From the NCBI GenBank assembly GCA_037176705.1, contig CM073886.1, positions 86,711,501-86,775,500 on the forward strand: a stretch of DNA of 64,000 bases, in the 5' to 3' direction. Of the stretch, positions 20,946-32,605 are shown one piece after another. The notes below the pieces were generated by a model. That model searched no databases, was not told the DNA's origin, and saw only the letters and a list, made by a program, of their open reading frames with translations. Every line of letters starts with the position of its first letter. Within the stretch, counting starts at the first letter, position 1. The translations under genes were made by a program, and so were the position numbers. Source of the DNA: Molossus alvarezi (taxonomy: Eukaryota; Chordata; Mammalia; Chiroptera; Molossidae).

Positions 20946-22830
20946 AAAATAGATTCTCAGTTCACGGTGCCCAGTGGACTGGCTGGACTTCCTGCAGGGG
21001 TAGCAGGGTGAGGTGCATGAGGCTTGGACCAGATCCAGAAAACCTGGCTCTCTTCCTAGCTCTGCCTGTGACTGCGGGGCCCTGACCTCCGTTTCCTCCG
21101 CTGTAAAAGGAGAAGGACGGACTCGGGGCCCACAGCTGCGTTCTGATATTATGGTCTTTCTTAGCCATATTGTTTCAGGTTGTCTTCTTGAAGGAAACAC
21201 TGTGCCTTGGCATAAAGGGATAAGTATGAGCAGGAAAAGAACCCTGTTTTCTCTGTGGAGCCCTCAGGACTCCCTCTGGTTTGGTTGGCGGGTCTAGAAG
21301 TGTTGCCATGATACAGCCAAGGTTTTGTCCTTACCTGAGGGGCAATCTGGGCTCTGGGCCCTACTCAGAGTAGGTGTTGGGCTGCAGATTGGGGGATAGA
21401 CGCTCTTCTGCACCTCCCACAAGCTGGCCTCCCCCTGGGAGGATCACTAGCTTCCTGGGAGGAGCTAGCCATGAGCCTGAACTGGGGAGCAGGGTGTTGA
21501 CATTCGGGCTGAAGGTCTTAGGCCTGGGCCTGTGTGCTTGTTCCTCTCCCTCCCTCCTCACTAGGACTCCCCAGGAGCCATCCCGGGGTCAGCAGGAGGC
21601 TGGGGAGATGAGTTTATCTTTCTCTTGCAGCGCCCACAGACAGTGATTCCACCGGAAGCAGGATGTCATTTGTAACTCCAGCCAGCGGGTCCCAACTCTC
21701 ACCTTCTGCCTGGGGACTCATGTTTGCAGTTCATTCCCCGTCAGATTCCAGGGCCTCCGTGTCTTCCAGAGAGCAGGCTAGCCTCCACCCTGATGCCTCG
21801 GAACTAAATCTCTCCTGCTGCCTTTAAATTCAGATGTGACTGTTCCTTGCACTGAGCAAGGCTGTTCGGTAGAGGCAGGAGTTAAATAACTGGCAGCTTC
21901 TGCGCCTTTAATCAGCAAAAGCATTTGATGGAATCAAGCAAATTGTCAAGGTTTCCCTCCTGCTTATCTAGCAAAAAGGCCAAGCCCAGCCCTCCATTCC
22001 GGACTGCAGTCTGGTTTGGATCCCTCTACCCTGACAGCCGCCCTCTCTCTCCCTTGCTGCAGAAAAAAGCCCTCCCATTTCATGCCCCTTGTGACTGGAA
22101 GAGTAACTTACTTCCCTTGGTCTCTCTACTCAACCCACTCTGACATCCTTCTTCTCCTTCAAAATGTTTTTATACCTTCTTCTCTTCAGAGTTCACAACC
22201 TTCTGTTGACCCTTCCTGCTCAAAACACACACCTGCTGGGCTGGTCTCGGCTAGATGAGTGACATACAGATGAGGAGTTCAGATCTTACCGTAGTATCAG
22301 AAGCCCCCTCCCACCACAGACACGCGGCCGTCCCCGTGGTCAGCACTGGCAGTGGCCTCGGCACAGTGGGCACTGGGCCAGTGATTGCGTCTTCAGGTCC
22401 TGTCCTCTCCCCTCGGGGAGCACTTCCGGCAGAAGCAGGGAGCCAGGCTGCAGACAGGCTGCACAGTTTGCCCCAGGCCTTTTCTGGGAATCTGTAGTTT
22501 AGCAGCTGGATGTTGAAAAGGATCTAATTACATGTGTCAATGTAAAAAATGTTCAAACCTGTAGAGAACTTTTTATAAGAGTGTATTTGAGCCAAACTGA
22601 TGACATATGCCAGGGAGCAAGCTGTATACTGCTCTAGAGAATAATAGTTTTGCAGTTTCTTTTATGCATTTGAATTTAAGAAGGGAACTAAGGAAGATTA
22701 CCTGAGGGTAGGAGAAAGCAAAGCTAGGATTAGATTACAAACTAGGTAAGATTATGTGCCCTCACATTTTAAAAGGAGTCTGAAAGGGGGGTCATATATT
22801 TGGAGGGGTCTGATTAAGACCTTTTGTTTG
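20946..22830. other. Mostly unassigned sequence
   Basis: A weak MIR-like block lies at about 20990-21150 (CTAGCTCTGCCTGTGACTGCGGGG ... TCCGTTTCCTCCGCTGTAAAAGG). The rest is GC-moderate unique sequence. Overlapping frames of 60-94 codons on both strands show no recognisable protein. Confidence 0.45.
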
Positions 22831-23079
22831 TTAATCCTCACCTGAGGATATTTTTCTATTGATTGATTGATCGAGTTTTTTTAGATAGTATGGAAGGGAG
22901 GGAGGGAGAGAGAGAGAGAAAAACATTGATGTGAGAGAGACACATGGATTGGTTGCCTCCCACACGACCTCCATGGATCAAACCTGCATCCCAGGCATGT
23001 GCCCTTGAGTAGGAATCAAATCCAAAACCCTTTTGTCCGCGGGCCAGTGCTCTAATCACTGAGCCAAACTGCACAGGGC
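22831..23079 (-). mobile_element. Bat Ves SINE with TCCTCACCTGAGGA hairpin
   Basis: Minus-strand copy: the hairpin (22835-22848) follows the poly-T side. Next come GATTGATTGATCGAG, a GGGAGGGAGGGAGAGAG block (antisense CT region), the antisense B box GGAATCAAATCC and antisense A box CACTGAGCCAAACTG. It is more diverged than others here, and no clear target duplication is visible. Confidence 0.87.
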
Positions 23080-23546
23080 AAGATAAGCCTATAACTAAAG
23101 AAGTTACAGGCCTAGGGCATGACTACCCACCATGACCCGCCCAGGTGGAAATTTATAATCAGATCACCCTGTGAGGTTACTTTCCATAGAGCCCCTGTTC
23201 TTCCACACATGGACAGAGCAAATGCATCTGAAGCTGGGGGCAGTGGTTTGCTGTGCACATAAGAACGAGAAGAGCAATTCCACGCTAGGAAAGAACGTTC
23301 CTTCCTGAGGTTGGCCGGGCCTCATCCTATGCCCGGTGTCGCCTCTGTGCTGGGCAGCTGCTGGTGCCCGGGTCCTGCTGAGGGTGGCGGGCCCGGAGCG
23401 GTACAGCCCTGAGCACTAGGTGAATCAGGGTAGAAGGGGCTCAGGGTTTCTGTTTGGTCACTTTCTTCTCAGTCCATTCATGGGAAAGACAAGTCCTGTG
23501 GCAAAAAGTGCAGGAATTGAAAATCCACTTGGAAAAAGAGCCCATT

Positions 23547-23547
<1 letters not shown>

Positions 23548-23595
<48 letters not shown>
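23548..23595 (+). repeat. (TG)n microsatellite
   Basis: About 24 uninterrupted TG units. Long and pure, so likely polymorphic. Confidence 0.97.
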
Positions 23596-23596
<1 letters not shown>

Positions 23597-23639
23597 TGCG
23601 TGTTTATGTGTGCCTATGGGGTCATACTTGTAACATTGG

Positions 23640-24066
23640 TAGTGTTAAAGTTAAGGAACAAAATTTAACTGAGTAAGTTTGAAGATCTAATTGGCTTTAT
23701 TAAACAATTTATGAATCAGGCAGCACCCCATCTGGCAACTAGAAGGGTGCTCTGATGAGTTGTACAAAACAGAAGGATTTTATATGCAAAAGTGGATAAG
23801 CTAAGAAGTAAAAAGAGTAGGTTAATTCAGGCAGGAACTCCTTCCCTTAGGGAAGGCAGGGGGATTTGTCAGGGAAATTACCTCACAAGTGTAGATTAAG
23901 AAATTCCAGACTGGTTTAAAATTCCACTCCTGGGAGAGGCTAAAACTGGAATTTGGTTAGTTATTACATTTTGGTTTGGTGACTGTTTCTTACTTAGCAA
24001 AAGTGACTCCATTTTGGCCCGTTATTTTAGGGCAATGGAATGTAACAAACAATTCTCTCTGCTCTC
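23640..24066 (-). mobile_element. Possible solo LTR of an endogenous retrovirus, minus orientation
   Basis: The minus strand has an AATAAA signal (complement of TTTATT at 23696-23701) followed by about 55 nt ending CTTAACTTTAACA, which is LTR-like. GAATCAGGCAGCACCCCATCTGGCAACTAG and TTTTATATGCAAAAGTGG, plus CCAAAATGGAGTCACTTTTGC on the minus strand, recall dispersed mammalian ERV LTRs. I cannot name the family or confirm TG...CA ends or a target duplication. No internal viral coding region is present. Confidence 0.4.
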
Positions 24067-25071
24067 GTTCTTCTCACACACTTACACACCCACGAACGCT
24101 CTTTCACATTCATTACTTGCAAAGGAGACTTCTTTCAGCTGTGTATCAGTCCAGCGGGCTGTTTTCCTTATGATCCGAGAGAAAAGGTTCAGACAGACCC
24201 TTGGGAACAGGAGAGGATGCCGAGGGCTTGCAGCGGCTTCCTCCTCTCCCATGTCCGCCCCCTCAGTGGCCTCCAAGGAGCCATGAAAGAGAAGAAGGCG
24301 AGACTGTCAGAGGAGCTGACCGCTGGATGCAGAGTTCATCCTGGGGTCAGGCCAGGCAAGCTACGTGGCTGAAACTCTACCTGGAAGGAGAGGCTGAGTC
24401 AACAGCCGAGGGCCAAGGTGAGAGGGTCAAGGTGAGCAGGTGCCTGGGACAGGGACAGCTGTGGCTGGTCTGCTTCTCAGAAGAAAGTCCTGCAGGCAGG
24501 GCTTTGCCCACTCTTGGCTTCTACGTGGCAATTCTGAATCTCCCCTCCCTGCGCTGCCAGAGTCCAGCAAAAGGGCTGTCAGGAAATCAATTCTTTGCAA
24601 CCGAGTACAAATGTAAGCCAGTGCATTCTCTCTCCCGGGGTCATTTGCCTTGTACGCTTTAGCCCCAGTTGCCAGGTAAAAGCCGTTTCACTTTATAAAG
24701 GACTAACACACACCCGCTCACAGATAGGAGAGACATTTCAGGGGCAGGAGTATTTCTGGTCTTTGGAACTGTAGCTTCCTCCCAACTCCAGTCCTGCTCA
24801 GGAGACGACTAAGAGTCTGCTTCCAAGGTTTGATCTCTCAGGTCGGGAAACTTTCACCTACTTCCCTTCAATACTACCTGAAAGCGTCACAGTTCGTCTC
24901 TTAAGGTTAGAACATGTCCCTGCAAGGCCACTTTTCCCTGAACCGTTGCTTGGAGAGGGCACTGCAGTGACTGCACTGAGGACAGTCATATTCGTTTTCA
25001 CATCTTAGGTAGTCCTCAGACCTGGGTGAGACACAGACAAGTTCATTTTTATGCCCAGAAGAGGAAAGAAA
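24067..25071. other. Unassigned sequence
   Basis: No gene recognised. A 153-codon plus frame at 24201-24662 is the longest but has no recognisable domain. It has low-complexity GC-rich content and no conserved features, so I consider it chance. Confidence 0.45.
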
Positions 25072-25285
25072 CATAATGTGGTAGAAAGAGACTTTTTAAA
25101 GTCATCAGACCTGAGTCTATTAATAGCTATATGATCTTGAATAAATAGCTTATCTTTTATATCTTCATCGGCAAAATGAAATGCCAGCTGTTTTTCATAG
25201 AATGGTTGTGAGACTCGAAAGAAAGAGTATATGGGAAAGAACTTTTAAAATCACAAATCCTATAAAAAACGTAAGTTATTATAAT
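25072..25285 (+). repeat. MIR SINE remnant
   Basis: GTCATCAGACCTGAGTCTATTAATAGCTATATGATCTTGAATAAATAGCTTATC, TTCATCGGCAAAATGAAATG and GAATGGTTGTGAGACTCGAAAG follow MIR core order, in degraded form. Confidence 0.65.
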
Positions 25286-27312
25286 GTATGAATTTGTGGG
25301 ACATACCTCCTTCCTCAGATGGGGCCCTTCAAGACACTGGGCCTGCAATTCAGGTTCCTGCCACTAGAGGGACAGTCTTGTCTACTAACCTGAAAGAACC
25401 AAGTGTTGTACACTTGCTTAGTTAGACATCTTAAGCTGAAGTCCAAAAGCAGTTACCTAGAGGACTCCATGCATGCTGGGACCCCAGGCTTGGATAATGG
25501 TCCCTTCACAGTAGTTGTGAACTTTATCTGCTCCACATCAGGACCTGGAACTAAGTCTGTACTTCTTTTAGAGCCTTCTAGTCCCTGAAAGTGGTAAAGG
25601 AGCCTAAGAGTAAATGTTTTTAATAAATCAAGTCATGGACTCCGCCTGATGTCATTTTGATAAATTGAGTTCCCTTACAGCCTGAAAATGAGGCTATGGT
25701 TTCCATGTTGCTCTTGGTTTCACAAAGCCAGAATGATGTATTGCTGTGCACTTCTTCCCAGTTCTGTACTCAATGATATAATGTTGGGAACTTGAAACTG
25801 GCCATGATGGAGGTATTTACACTGCAGAAATCAGCAAATGCTATGAATCAATTCTGACCTCTGCCCTAGAGAGCTGGTTGTTAAATATTTTTCATCACAG
25901 TTCCCCATGAGGTCATAGGACCGGGAGGAGGAAGCTAACCGGGAGGTGGTGGTGTGGAGAGATAATCAGGGAAGGGGCGCCCCCAGCTATTTACTCATAC
26001 TTATTCTTAGCTTTGCCCTTAAAACCCAGCCACTGTTTTGTTCATGGTGGCAATTTGCTCAGAGTAAAAGTGCCATATCCCAGCCTCCCATGGGGTCAGA
26101 GTCACATGACCTAGTTCTGGACAATGAGACAGAACTAGAAATCTGCTGGGAAAGGTCTTGCTTCTTGATGTGGGCACCACTGCTTCCTCCTTAATGTCTG
26201 CTCCTTCTTTGTTCTGCCTGGAGCGATGATCCGAGGCGGAACAGCCATCTTACAGTACCATGGAGGGACCATCAGGATGAAACATTCCAGGAATGGCCAG
26301 GCAGATAGACAGAGGAGCTAGGACCTGGGTGACACTGTGGAGCTGGCAGGCCCCTGAACTGTCCACTTCTGGGCTTCCTCTTAGGTGAAAATAATCCTTA
26401 TTTATTTAAACTCCTCAGTTAGGTCTCTTTACGTGCAGCCGCATACAATCTCTTCCTAAGAAAGAAGACTTTCCTCAGGAAGTATGTTTGTGCTGATGTG
26501 ACTGGAAGAGACAGGAACTGAATGTCAGCTCAATGGAGCATTTCCTTTGTGCCAAGTAAGCAGGTTCACCGTGTTGCATAGCTCTCAGATTTGCACCCCT
26601 GAGCTGTTGACCTCTCCTTGTCCAACGTGCCTGGAATTTGTCAGGTGGGAGGGAAGATGATGGCAATCACAGTTTTCTCTTGTCTCTAGGGGTATCATTT
26701 TATGGATCCATTGGCGGTGGTGGCGGGCTCCCATGGGAGAGGCTGGAAAATGAATCTGGCTGTAACCAGACAACCCACACAGTGAACAGCAACCTCTCTT
26801 CCTCCCTCTTTGCATGCTAGGCCTCCAGCAGCCTTGAAGTCTTATTTCCAAATCCTCAGCCCCTGGCAGACAAGCCCACCTTTTCCTGACCGCCACAAGC
26901 TGCTTTCCCAGGGAGAGGCCTTTGGACTGCAAGTACCGAAGATCTTCGTTTAAAAAAAGCCTTCAACCAGTTGCTAGGGTTTTGTGTATCCTGCTTCTCA
27001 TCTCTATAGAAACTGCCACGTCACAGGGGCTCACAGCAGCTCTGAGACAGGCTGCTTCTTCCGGAGCAGGCTTCCTATCAGAACCATTCTCATTTAATGC
27101 AGCCCTGGGGACCCAGGAGAGAGGGCCCTGAAGTCACTGAGGGCTTTAAATCAATCTCTCTCTCTGTCTCTCTCTCCTCTCTCCCTCTTCTTTCTTTTTT
27201 ATTGCAAACAGATGGAGGAGGCAGTTCCAGTAACAAAGAATATTTTTCTCTGTATTTCCACTTTTCTTCTTAGGCTCTTACTTGTGTGTGCGCACACACA
27301 CCCACACCACAA

Positions 27313-27322
<10 letters not shown>
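25286..27322. other. Unassigned sequence with CT-rich patches
   Basis: No gene recognised. A CT-rich, low-complexity patch lies at 27152-27200. Frames on both strands are below about 115 codons and resemble nothing known. There is no recognisable splice-flanked exon. Confidence 0.45.

Positions 27323-27366
<44 letters not shown>
27323..27366 (+). repeat. (CA)n microsatellite
   Basis: About 22 uninterrupted CA units. A smaller imperfect CACACA tract lies just upstream at 27284-27310. Confidence 0.96.
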
Positions 27367-27367
<1 letters not shown>

Positions 27368-27955
27368 TGTTCCAGTTAGATGAGTGGCAGCACTGAGGGG
27401 CCGCATTGGATGGGACATTCAGGGATCCCACCTTGTTTGAGGATCGAGGCTAACTCAGGCCCACTTCCTGAAAAGCCTTGAGTCAGCTAAAGGTAAGTGC
27501 GTGTTGAGGGAGCTTGGGTTGTGGTGGGCTCTCTTCCTGGTCCAAGAGAGGAATGCAAGGTCGTCTAGGCAGCGTCATCATTCCCCTACACTTAAATACA
27601 TGTGGGTCTTGCCTTGTAAGTAGGACAGCCATACAGTTTATCACCCAAATCAGGACATCTATGAGGGGAGCTCTTAATAATTATCCTGGGGCACTAGCCG
27701 TACACCAGGAGTGTCTGGGAAAACTAGGACTTTGGCCACTCCGCTTAGTACTTGAAAATGTGTGTTTTACAAACTATACACGTGACAAAATGGCTTTCTG
27801 CCCCCTGTTCCCTTCAAAGGCCCCACTGCTCCTAAAAACGGAGAAATTTGGAAAATGAGAAGCTTTTGAAGACCATGTAGGTTCAAAAGGGAGCAAAGGA
27901 ATGACAATTTAAAAGACCTGAAGATAGATTTTTCAAGAATAGGGACCCTTCTATA
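27367..27955. other. Unassigned sequence
   Basis: No gene or repeat family recognised. One 114-codon plus frame (27514-27858) lacks any recognisable domain. Confidence 0.45.
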
Positions 27956-28088
27956 TATGGGGGGCGCGCAAAAGTAGGTTTACAGTTGTGAGTATGCAAA
28001 ACACAGTTTATTCTTGAATTATTTTTTATTTATTATTATATTCTTTTCTATATGAACAACTGTAAACTTACTTTTGCCCCTCCCTGTA
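27956..28088 (+). mobile_element. Mariner-like MITE, copy 1
   Basis: A roughly 130-bp element has terminal inverted repeats. GCGCAAAAGTAGGTTTACAGTTGT at the left matches the reverse complement of the right end ACAACTGTAAACTTACTTTTGCCCC. TA dinucleotides flank both ends, fitting a Tc1/mariner TA target. The interior is AT-rich and non-coding, so the element is non-autonomous. A second copy lies at 39583-39825. Confidence 0.78.
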
Positions 28089-28911
28089 CAGTATTTCATA
28101 TACATGAATTGGAGGATAACTATCTACCAGCAATACACGATAGTGCCTGTTTCCACAGACCCTCGTCTACATGTGTCTTAAATCTTTCAAGCATGGTCTC
28201 CGCAGTGTTCTTTAGAACTAGGTCCTTCTTCTCGGGTCTGGCCCCTCCTCCGCCGTTCACAGTCAGAGGTGCTGCCGCTGACAACAAGCACAGTGATCGT
28301 GAGGAAGGTGCAGAGCTGGGAGATGGAAGGAGCCGCTTCTTTGTAACATGGTGTCAAGTCCCTGCAGGCAAATCCCCCGCCGCTCTCCTCTTTCAGAAGT
28401 TCTGGTCTGTTCATGCTTGTTCATTTTTCAAAGCAAACTTTCGCATCATATGATTGCTCCCAAACAGTTTTTCTTGAATATTGTTCTGGGGCATTAATGT
28501 AAAGGTTAACTCAGGGGAAAATGACATCTTTACATTGTTAAGTCTTGGTTTACCTTTCCATTTTGTTTGTTTTCCTTTGTGTTAGTTTTTTTTTTTTTAA
28601 TGCAAATTCTTGGCCCACAACTGGACAGTCTGATTTTTAGTATTTTTTGAGCTGGGCCGGTGCAAAGAGGATCGCGGTGCAGGAAAAGAGCCCAAGGCTC
28701 AAAAGACAAGCTTGAGATAGTTTATTTCACATTATTACATTATAGATCATGTCACACCCCATTTGAGTCTGCCTCAAATCCTGAAGTTGAGAGGCAAATG
28801 TTTTTCCTAAATTGCAGTAGTAGTAGTTGTAGGTCAAACAGCCTTTTATGTGTTGAACCAGCACCTGGCCAGTGCTGATGTGGAAAGAGACTGGGCTCAG
28901 AGTCCGAGGAC
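28089..28911. other. Unassigned sequence
   Basis: No gene recognised. A poly-T run lies at about 28589. The 133-codon plus frame at 28052-28453 overlaps the MITE end and has no family resemblance. Confidence 0.45.
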
Positions 28912-29130
28912 GTGGGAAGAGGTCTGGGGGAGAGGTCTGGCTTTGCTGCTCTCTGCTCCATGAACTTGGGAAACTTAATTTAGTTTCTCTGTGTCTTGTT
29001 CCCCACCAACTGTAATGTGGACTAATAACACTTCTTACCCAAAGTTGTTGTGAGGATCAAATGAAATCACACATCCATTTATAAGGAACAACTGAACAAT
29101 ATCTAAAAGCTATACAATGATTTAAAAATG
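28912..29130 (+). repeat. MIR SINE remnant
   Basis: CTTTGCTGCTCTCTGCTCCATGAACTTGGG, TTAGTTTCTCTGTGTCTTG and TTGTTGTGAGGATCAAATGAAAT follow MIR core order. Confidence 0.65.
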
Positions 29131-29255
29131 AGATGTCATTATTATATAACATTGGGAAATTAAATTGTAAGCTACATGTAGCATAAGATAAGCTACATCT
29201 CAATGTAGCATTTGAAATCCATCATGCCCCTGAGCTTGGAATTCTTACAGACAGC

Positions 29256-29514
29256 AAGAATTCAGCTCTGGGCGGTTTGGCTCAGTGGTTAGAGTGTTGG
29301 ACTGTGGTCTGGAGAGACCAAGGTTTGGTTCCCGCTAAGGGCACGTACTCAGTTGCGGTTTGTCCCCAGCCCTGGTTGGGTCATGTGAGTGCAACCACTC
29401 AATGTGTTCTTTTCATGTCAATGTTTCTCTCTCTCTCTCTCCCCCTCCCACTCTATCTGAACAAAATATCGAAAAATGTCCTCAGGTGAGGATAAAAAAA
29501 AAAAAAAGAATTCA
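29256..29514 (+). mobile_element. Bat Ves SINE with hairpin and 10-bp TSD
   Basis: The body is 29266-29504. It has the A box TTTGGCTCAGTGGTTAGAG, a degraded B box GGTTTGGTTCCCGC, CT-rich tract, TCCTCAGGTGAGGA hairpin and A13 tail. Perfect duplications AAGAATTCAG lie at 29256-29265 and 29505-29514. Confidence 0.93.
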
Positions 29515-30945
29515 GTCTACAAGCTTCGAGATGGACCCCATCACGTGAGGTCATCCTTAAGGATCCACCAACAGAAGAAGACTACCTGGGCATACGGCTG
29601 ACTCTGTTTACCCTGACACAACCTGGGAATCTCCAAGCAAGAGACTGTCAGCTCAGGATTGCAACAGCAATACACATGTGGGGTGCTTTGTTATTTGAAG
29701 AAATTTCACTTGTGGGAAACTTAAGATTTCCAAATGGACACCTTTCCCTTCTCCCATTTATTAAATGGCTCAATAAATAAACACCAGTATTTGGCACTCC
29801 AGAGTTCTACCTTTTGCCCATTGCTGGAAGCTCATCTCACACTCTTCTGATGGGAAAAGTACCTACCATGGGCACATTGAAATGACGAGCAATAGATGGG
29901 CAGTGTCTGAGGACGGAGTACCAAAAACACTGGTAGTGAAACTTCATGACCGATAGGCTGCTTTATGACATGGTCTGGAAGTGAGAGGGAGAGATGATGG
30001 GCTCTTTCATAGATTGGCCTCATACGTGAGCAATCTCCTTTTGAAGATGCCAGTTCTGACCCCACCTCATAGGTTTCAGGACTATCTATATCCTGTTTGT
30101 AAAGGGTCTTTAAAGCGATTCTTCACACTTTCTATCTCTTTCAATTCCTCTCCTATCCTGCCTCTCTCTTCTTGAAAATATAAAATTCTATTTTATTGTC
30201 TCTTGAAAAGGATCACCTCCACAACTGTAAGTCTGTTCACACTATTTGGAGGCTCTAACAATAATATGTGACCAAAAACCCCACTACGGTGTTCACAGTC
30301 TTTGACCTATTCATTTTAACTTTGGGAAATGGTTACAAAATAACAACTCAAAAGAAGAAAAAGAAAAAAGGAACTACATGTAAGAAAAGGTACTTATAGG
30401 AAAATATTGGAAAATGTCCGATGATTGAGTCAAATAAACTGGTACTGATTTTGTAAGTGAAAGTATCACACAGCTTTAAAGGAGGAAAGGAAAGAATTTG
30501 TGGAAACATTTGTAATTGTTTCCCTTGATCAATGACAAATAAAGAATAGAAAATAGTATACACAATACAATTACCATTACATAGCAACTTTGTTAGTACT
30601 TGGAGATAATCAAATGGTCAGAAGAGAACAAGAGAGGAGAAGGCTCATGATGCTTAATGGAGCTGCTTTAATAACAGGAAGAAAACAGAAAGATGCTCTC
30701 ACTGGTTCCCACTGAGCTACTCACCCTTCTTTCCAATGTTCCCAGCTCATGTCAGAATATTGTAAGAAAAAATAAAAATTTTGCATCAAGTGATATTAAA
30801 ATTTGTATTTGCTAAAGACTAAATGTGAGCTTTCGACAGCCTCCCTTTGCCACTCCAAGCAGCCAATGGCCACTAGAACAGGATCGTCCGGCCGTTTCCT
30901 GGAAACACCGTGTAGGTGGTAGTAAGTACAGGATATTGGTCATTT
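29515..30945. other. Unassigned AT-rich sequence
   Basis: No gene recognised. There are short frames only. An A-rich patch lies at 30350-30370. No defined repeat was identified. Confidence 0.45.
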
Positions 30946-31207
30946 AAAAAGTGTGGACTTGCCCTGGCCGGTTTGGCTCAGCGGTTAGAGCGTCGGCCTG
31001 CGGTCCAGAGAGACCCGGGTTTGGTTCCCGCTAAGGGCGCGTACCTCGGTTGCAGTTTGTCCCCGGCCCTGGTTGGGTCATGTGGGTGGCAGCCACTTGA
31101 TGTGTCCCTTTCACATCTATGTTTCTCTCTCTCTCCCTCCCACTCTATCTGAACATAATATCGAAAAATGTCCTCGGGTGAGGATAAAAAAAAAAAAGTG
31201 TTGACTT
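30946..31207 (+). mobile_element. Young-looking bat Ves SINE with 15-bp TSD
   Basis: The body is about 30962-31192 and starts GCCCTGGCCGGTTTGGCTCAGCGG. The A box TGGCTCAGCGGTTAGAGC and B box GGGTTTGGTTCCCGC are present. It carries the hairpin in the form TCCTCGGGTGAGGA, which retains a CpG and so may be the ancestral state. Target duplications AAAAAGTGTGGACTT and AAAAAGTGTTGACTT differ at one base. Confidence 0.94.
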
Positions 31208-31829
31208 GATTTCCCTAAAGCAGGACACCTCCTGGGGCTTGACAGCAGAAATGGCAGGCTGCAACATAGCCCATATTTATGCATTTAAAACTTTTTTAAA
31301 AATGCCAATAACACTCTCCAAATGTTGGTGAAAACAGGGTCTTGAACCACATCTGAATAAAAAACAGGGATAGACAGTACTAGCACACTGTAGCTCAAAC
31401 ATACATATTTTGTTTGTCAAGCCATAAACCTAACTTAAAAAAAAAAAGCAAACTATTTTAAATTGGGACAAAACCAACCTAATAATTCAAATATCCTATG
31501 AAAGACAGGGATGCGTTATTCTGTTCAAGTTTCTATTCTTGAATCATAATTTTTTTCCTAACTACCTTGTAAATTCACATCTATTCTGTTACAGGCCTGT
31601 TAGTCACTAATCTACTGCCTGGGCTATGACTTCTGAAAATCAGAAGACAATTTTGAGGTATCGCTGCAAAACCACCCCTCCTTCCTTGAGCGCTGCCTTC
31701 TCCCCTCAAGGTCATAGCTGCCACATGCATCCTCTATGATCCCCTCAGGTCATAGTTGATGGAACCAGGCTTTATGTCCTGGAGAACACTTGCACATGTG
31801 TGCTGGGAGGCATGACACCCATGTTCAGT
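31208..31829. other. Unassigned AT-rich sequence
   Basis: No gene or clear repeat. Confidence 0.4.
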
Positions 31830-32605
31830 TCTGCACTATATGTAATAGCATCAGACTCAAAAATTACCTAAAAGTCCATCACCAGGAGAATGGGTAATAA
31901 GTTATGGTATATTTATTCATACAGTAGAATATTATATAGCAGTTAAAGTGAATGGATTAATATATATATGTATATACATACATATATTTATACATACACA
32001 TACATATATATGTATATGTATTATTGTGTGTATATATATATATATGTATTATTGATTTTTTTAGAGAGAAAGGAAGGGAGAGATAGATAGAAACATCAAT
32101 ATGAGATGGCTGTTCTCCTGCACACCTTCTACTGGGGATTGAGCCTGAAACCTGGGCATGTGCCCTGACCGGAATCAAACCCAGACCTCTCAATCCATGG
32201 GGCAGCGCTCAATCCACTGAGCCACACCAGCTGGGCTGGTTAAAGTGAATGGATTAGATCTACATGTATTCACAAAATTATACCTCAAAATATACAATTT
32301 GAGCAAAAATGCAAGTTGCAAAAGGACAAAGAAAAAAAGCAAGCTATGGTATAATACCACTTATTTGAAACTTGAAGTAAGTATGTAAAATATATTTTAT
32401 TTATAGATACATGCATTGGTAGTAAAGGATAAAGAAATACATGCAACAGTAAACACTACTTTTGGATACTAGCTGCTCTGGTGAGTAAGGAGGAAAATTA
32501 TTTATCCAATGTTTTTTTTCTTGAACTGGGTGTATATATACAAATATCATGTTATTCTCCATACTTTTTTGTAAGCAAAAAAATACTTCATAATTTTATA
32601 AATGG
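31830..32605 (+). mobile_element. Ancient L1M/HAL1-type 3' remnant, split by a SINE
   Basis: ACCTAAAAGTCCATCACCAGGAGAATGGGTAATAAG and TATTCATACAGTAGAATATTATATAGCAGTTAAA precede the SINE. TCTACATGTATTCACAAAATTATACCTCAAAA and GCAAGTTGCAAAAGGAC follow it. These are consecutive L1 ORF2 C-terminal and 3' UTR blocks in sense order. Frames are broken. Confidence 0.7.
31942..32256 (-). mobile_element. Bat SINE (no hairpin) with 18-bp TSD and AT-microsatellite tail
   Basis: Perfect 18-bp duplications GTTAAAGTGAATGGATTA lie at 31942-31959 and 32239-32256. The SINE body runs about 32045-32238 on the minus strand with antisense B box (GGAATCAAACCCAG) and A box (CACTGAGCCACACCAG). The region where its A-tail should be (31960-32044) is now a mixed (TA)n/(CATA)n microsatellite. 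Confidence 0.93.

Noticed and set aside
24201..24662. 153-codon plus-strand frame after the LTR-like block
   Set aside because: Checked for retroviral or host domains and saw none. Likely chance in a GC-rich segment.
30962..31060. tRNA-like sequence with A and B boxes
   Set aside because: It is the head of a Ves SINE, not a tRNA gene. There is no cloverleaf closing stem, and a CT-rich body and A-tail follow. The same applies to all other SINE copies.
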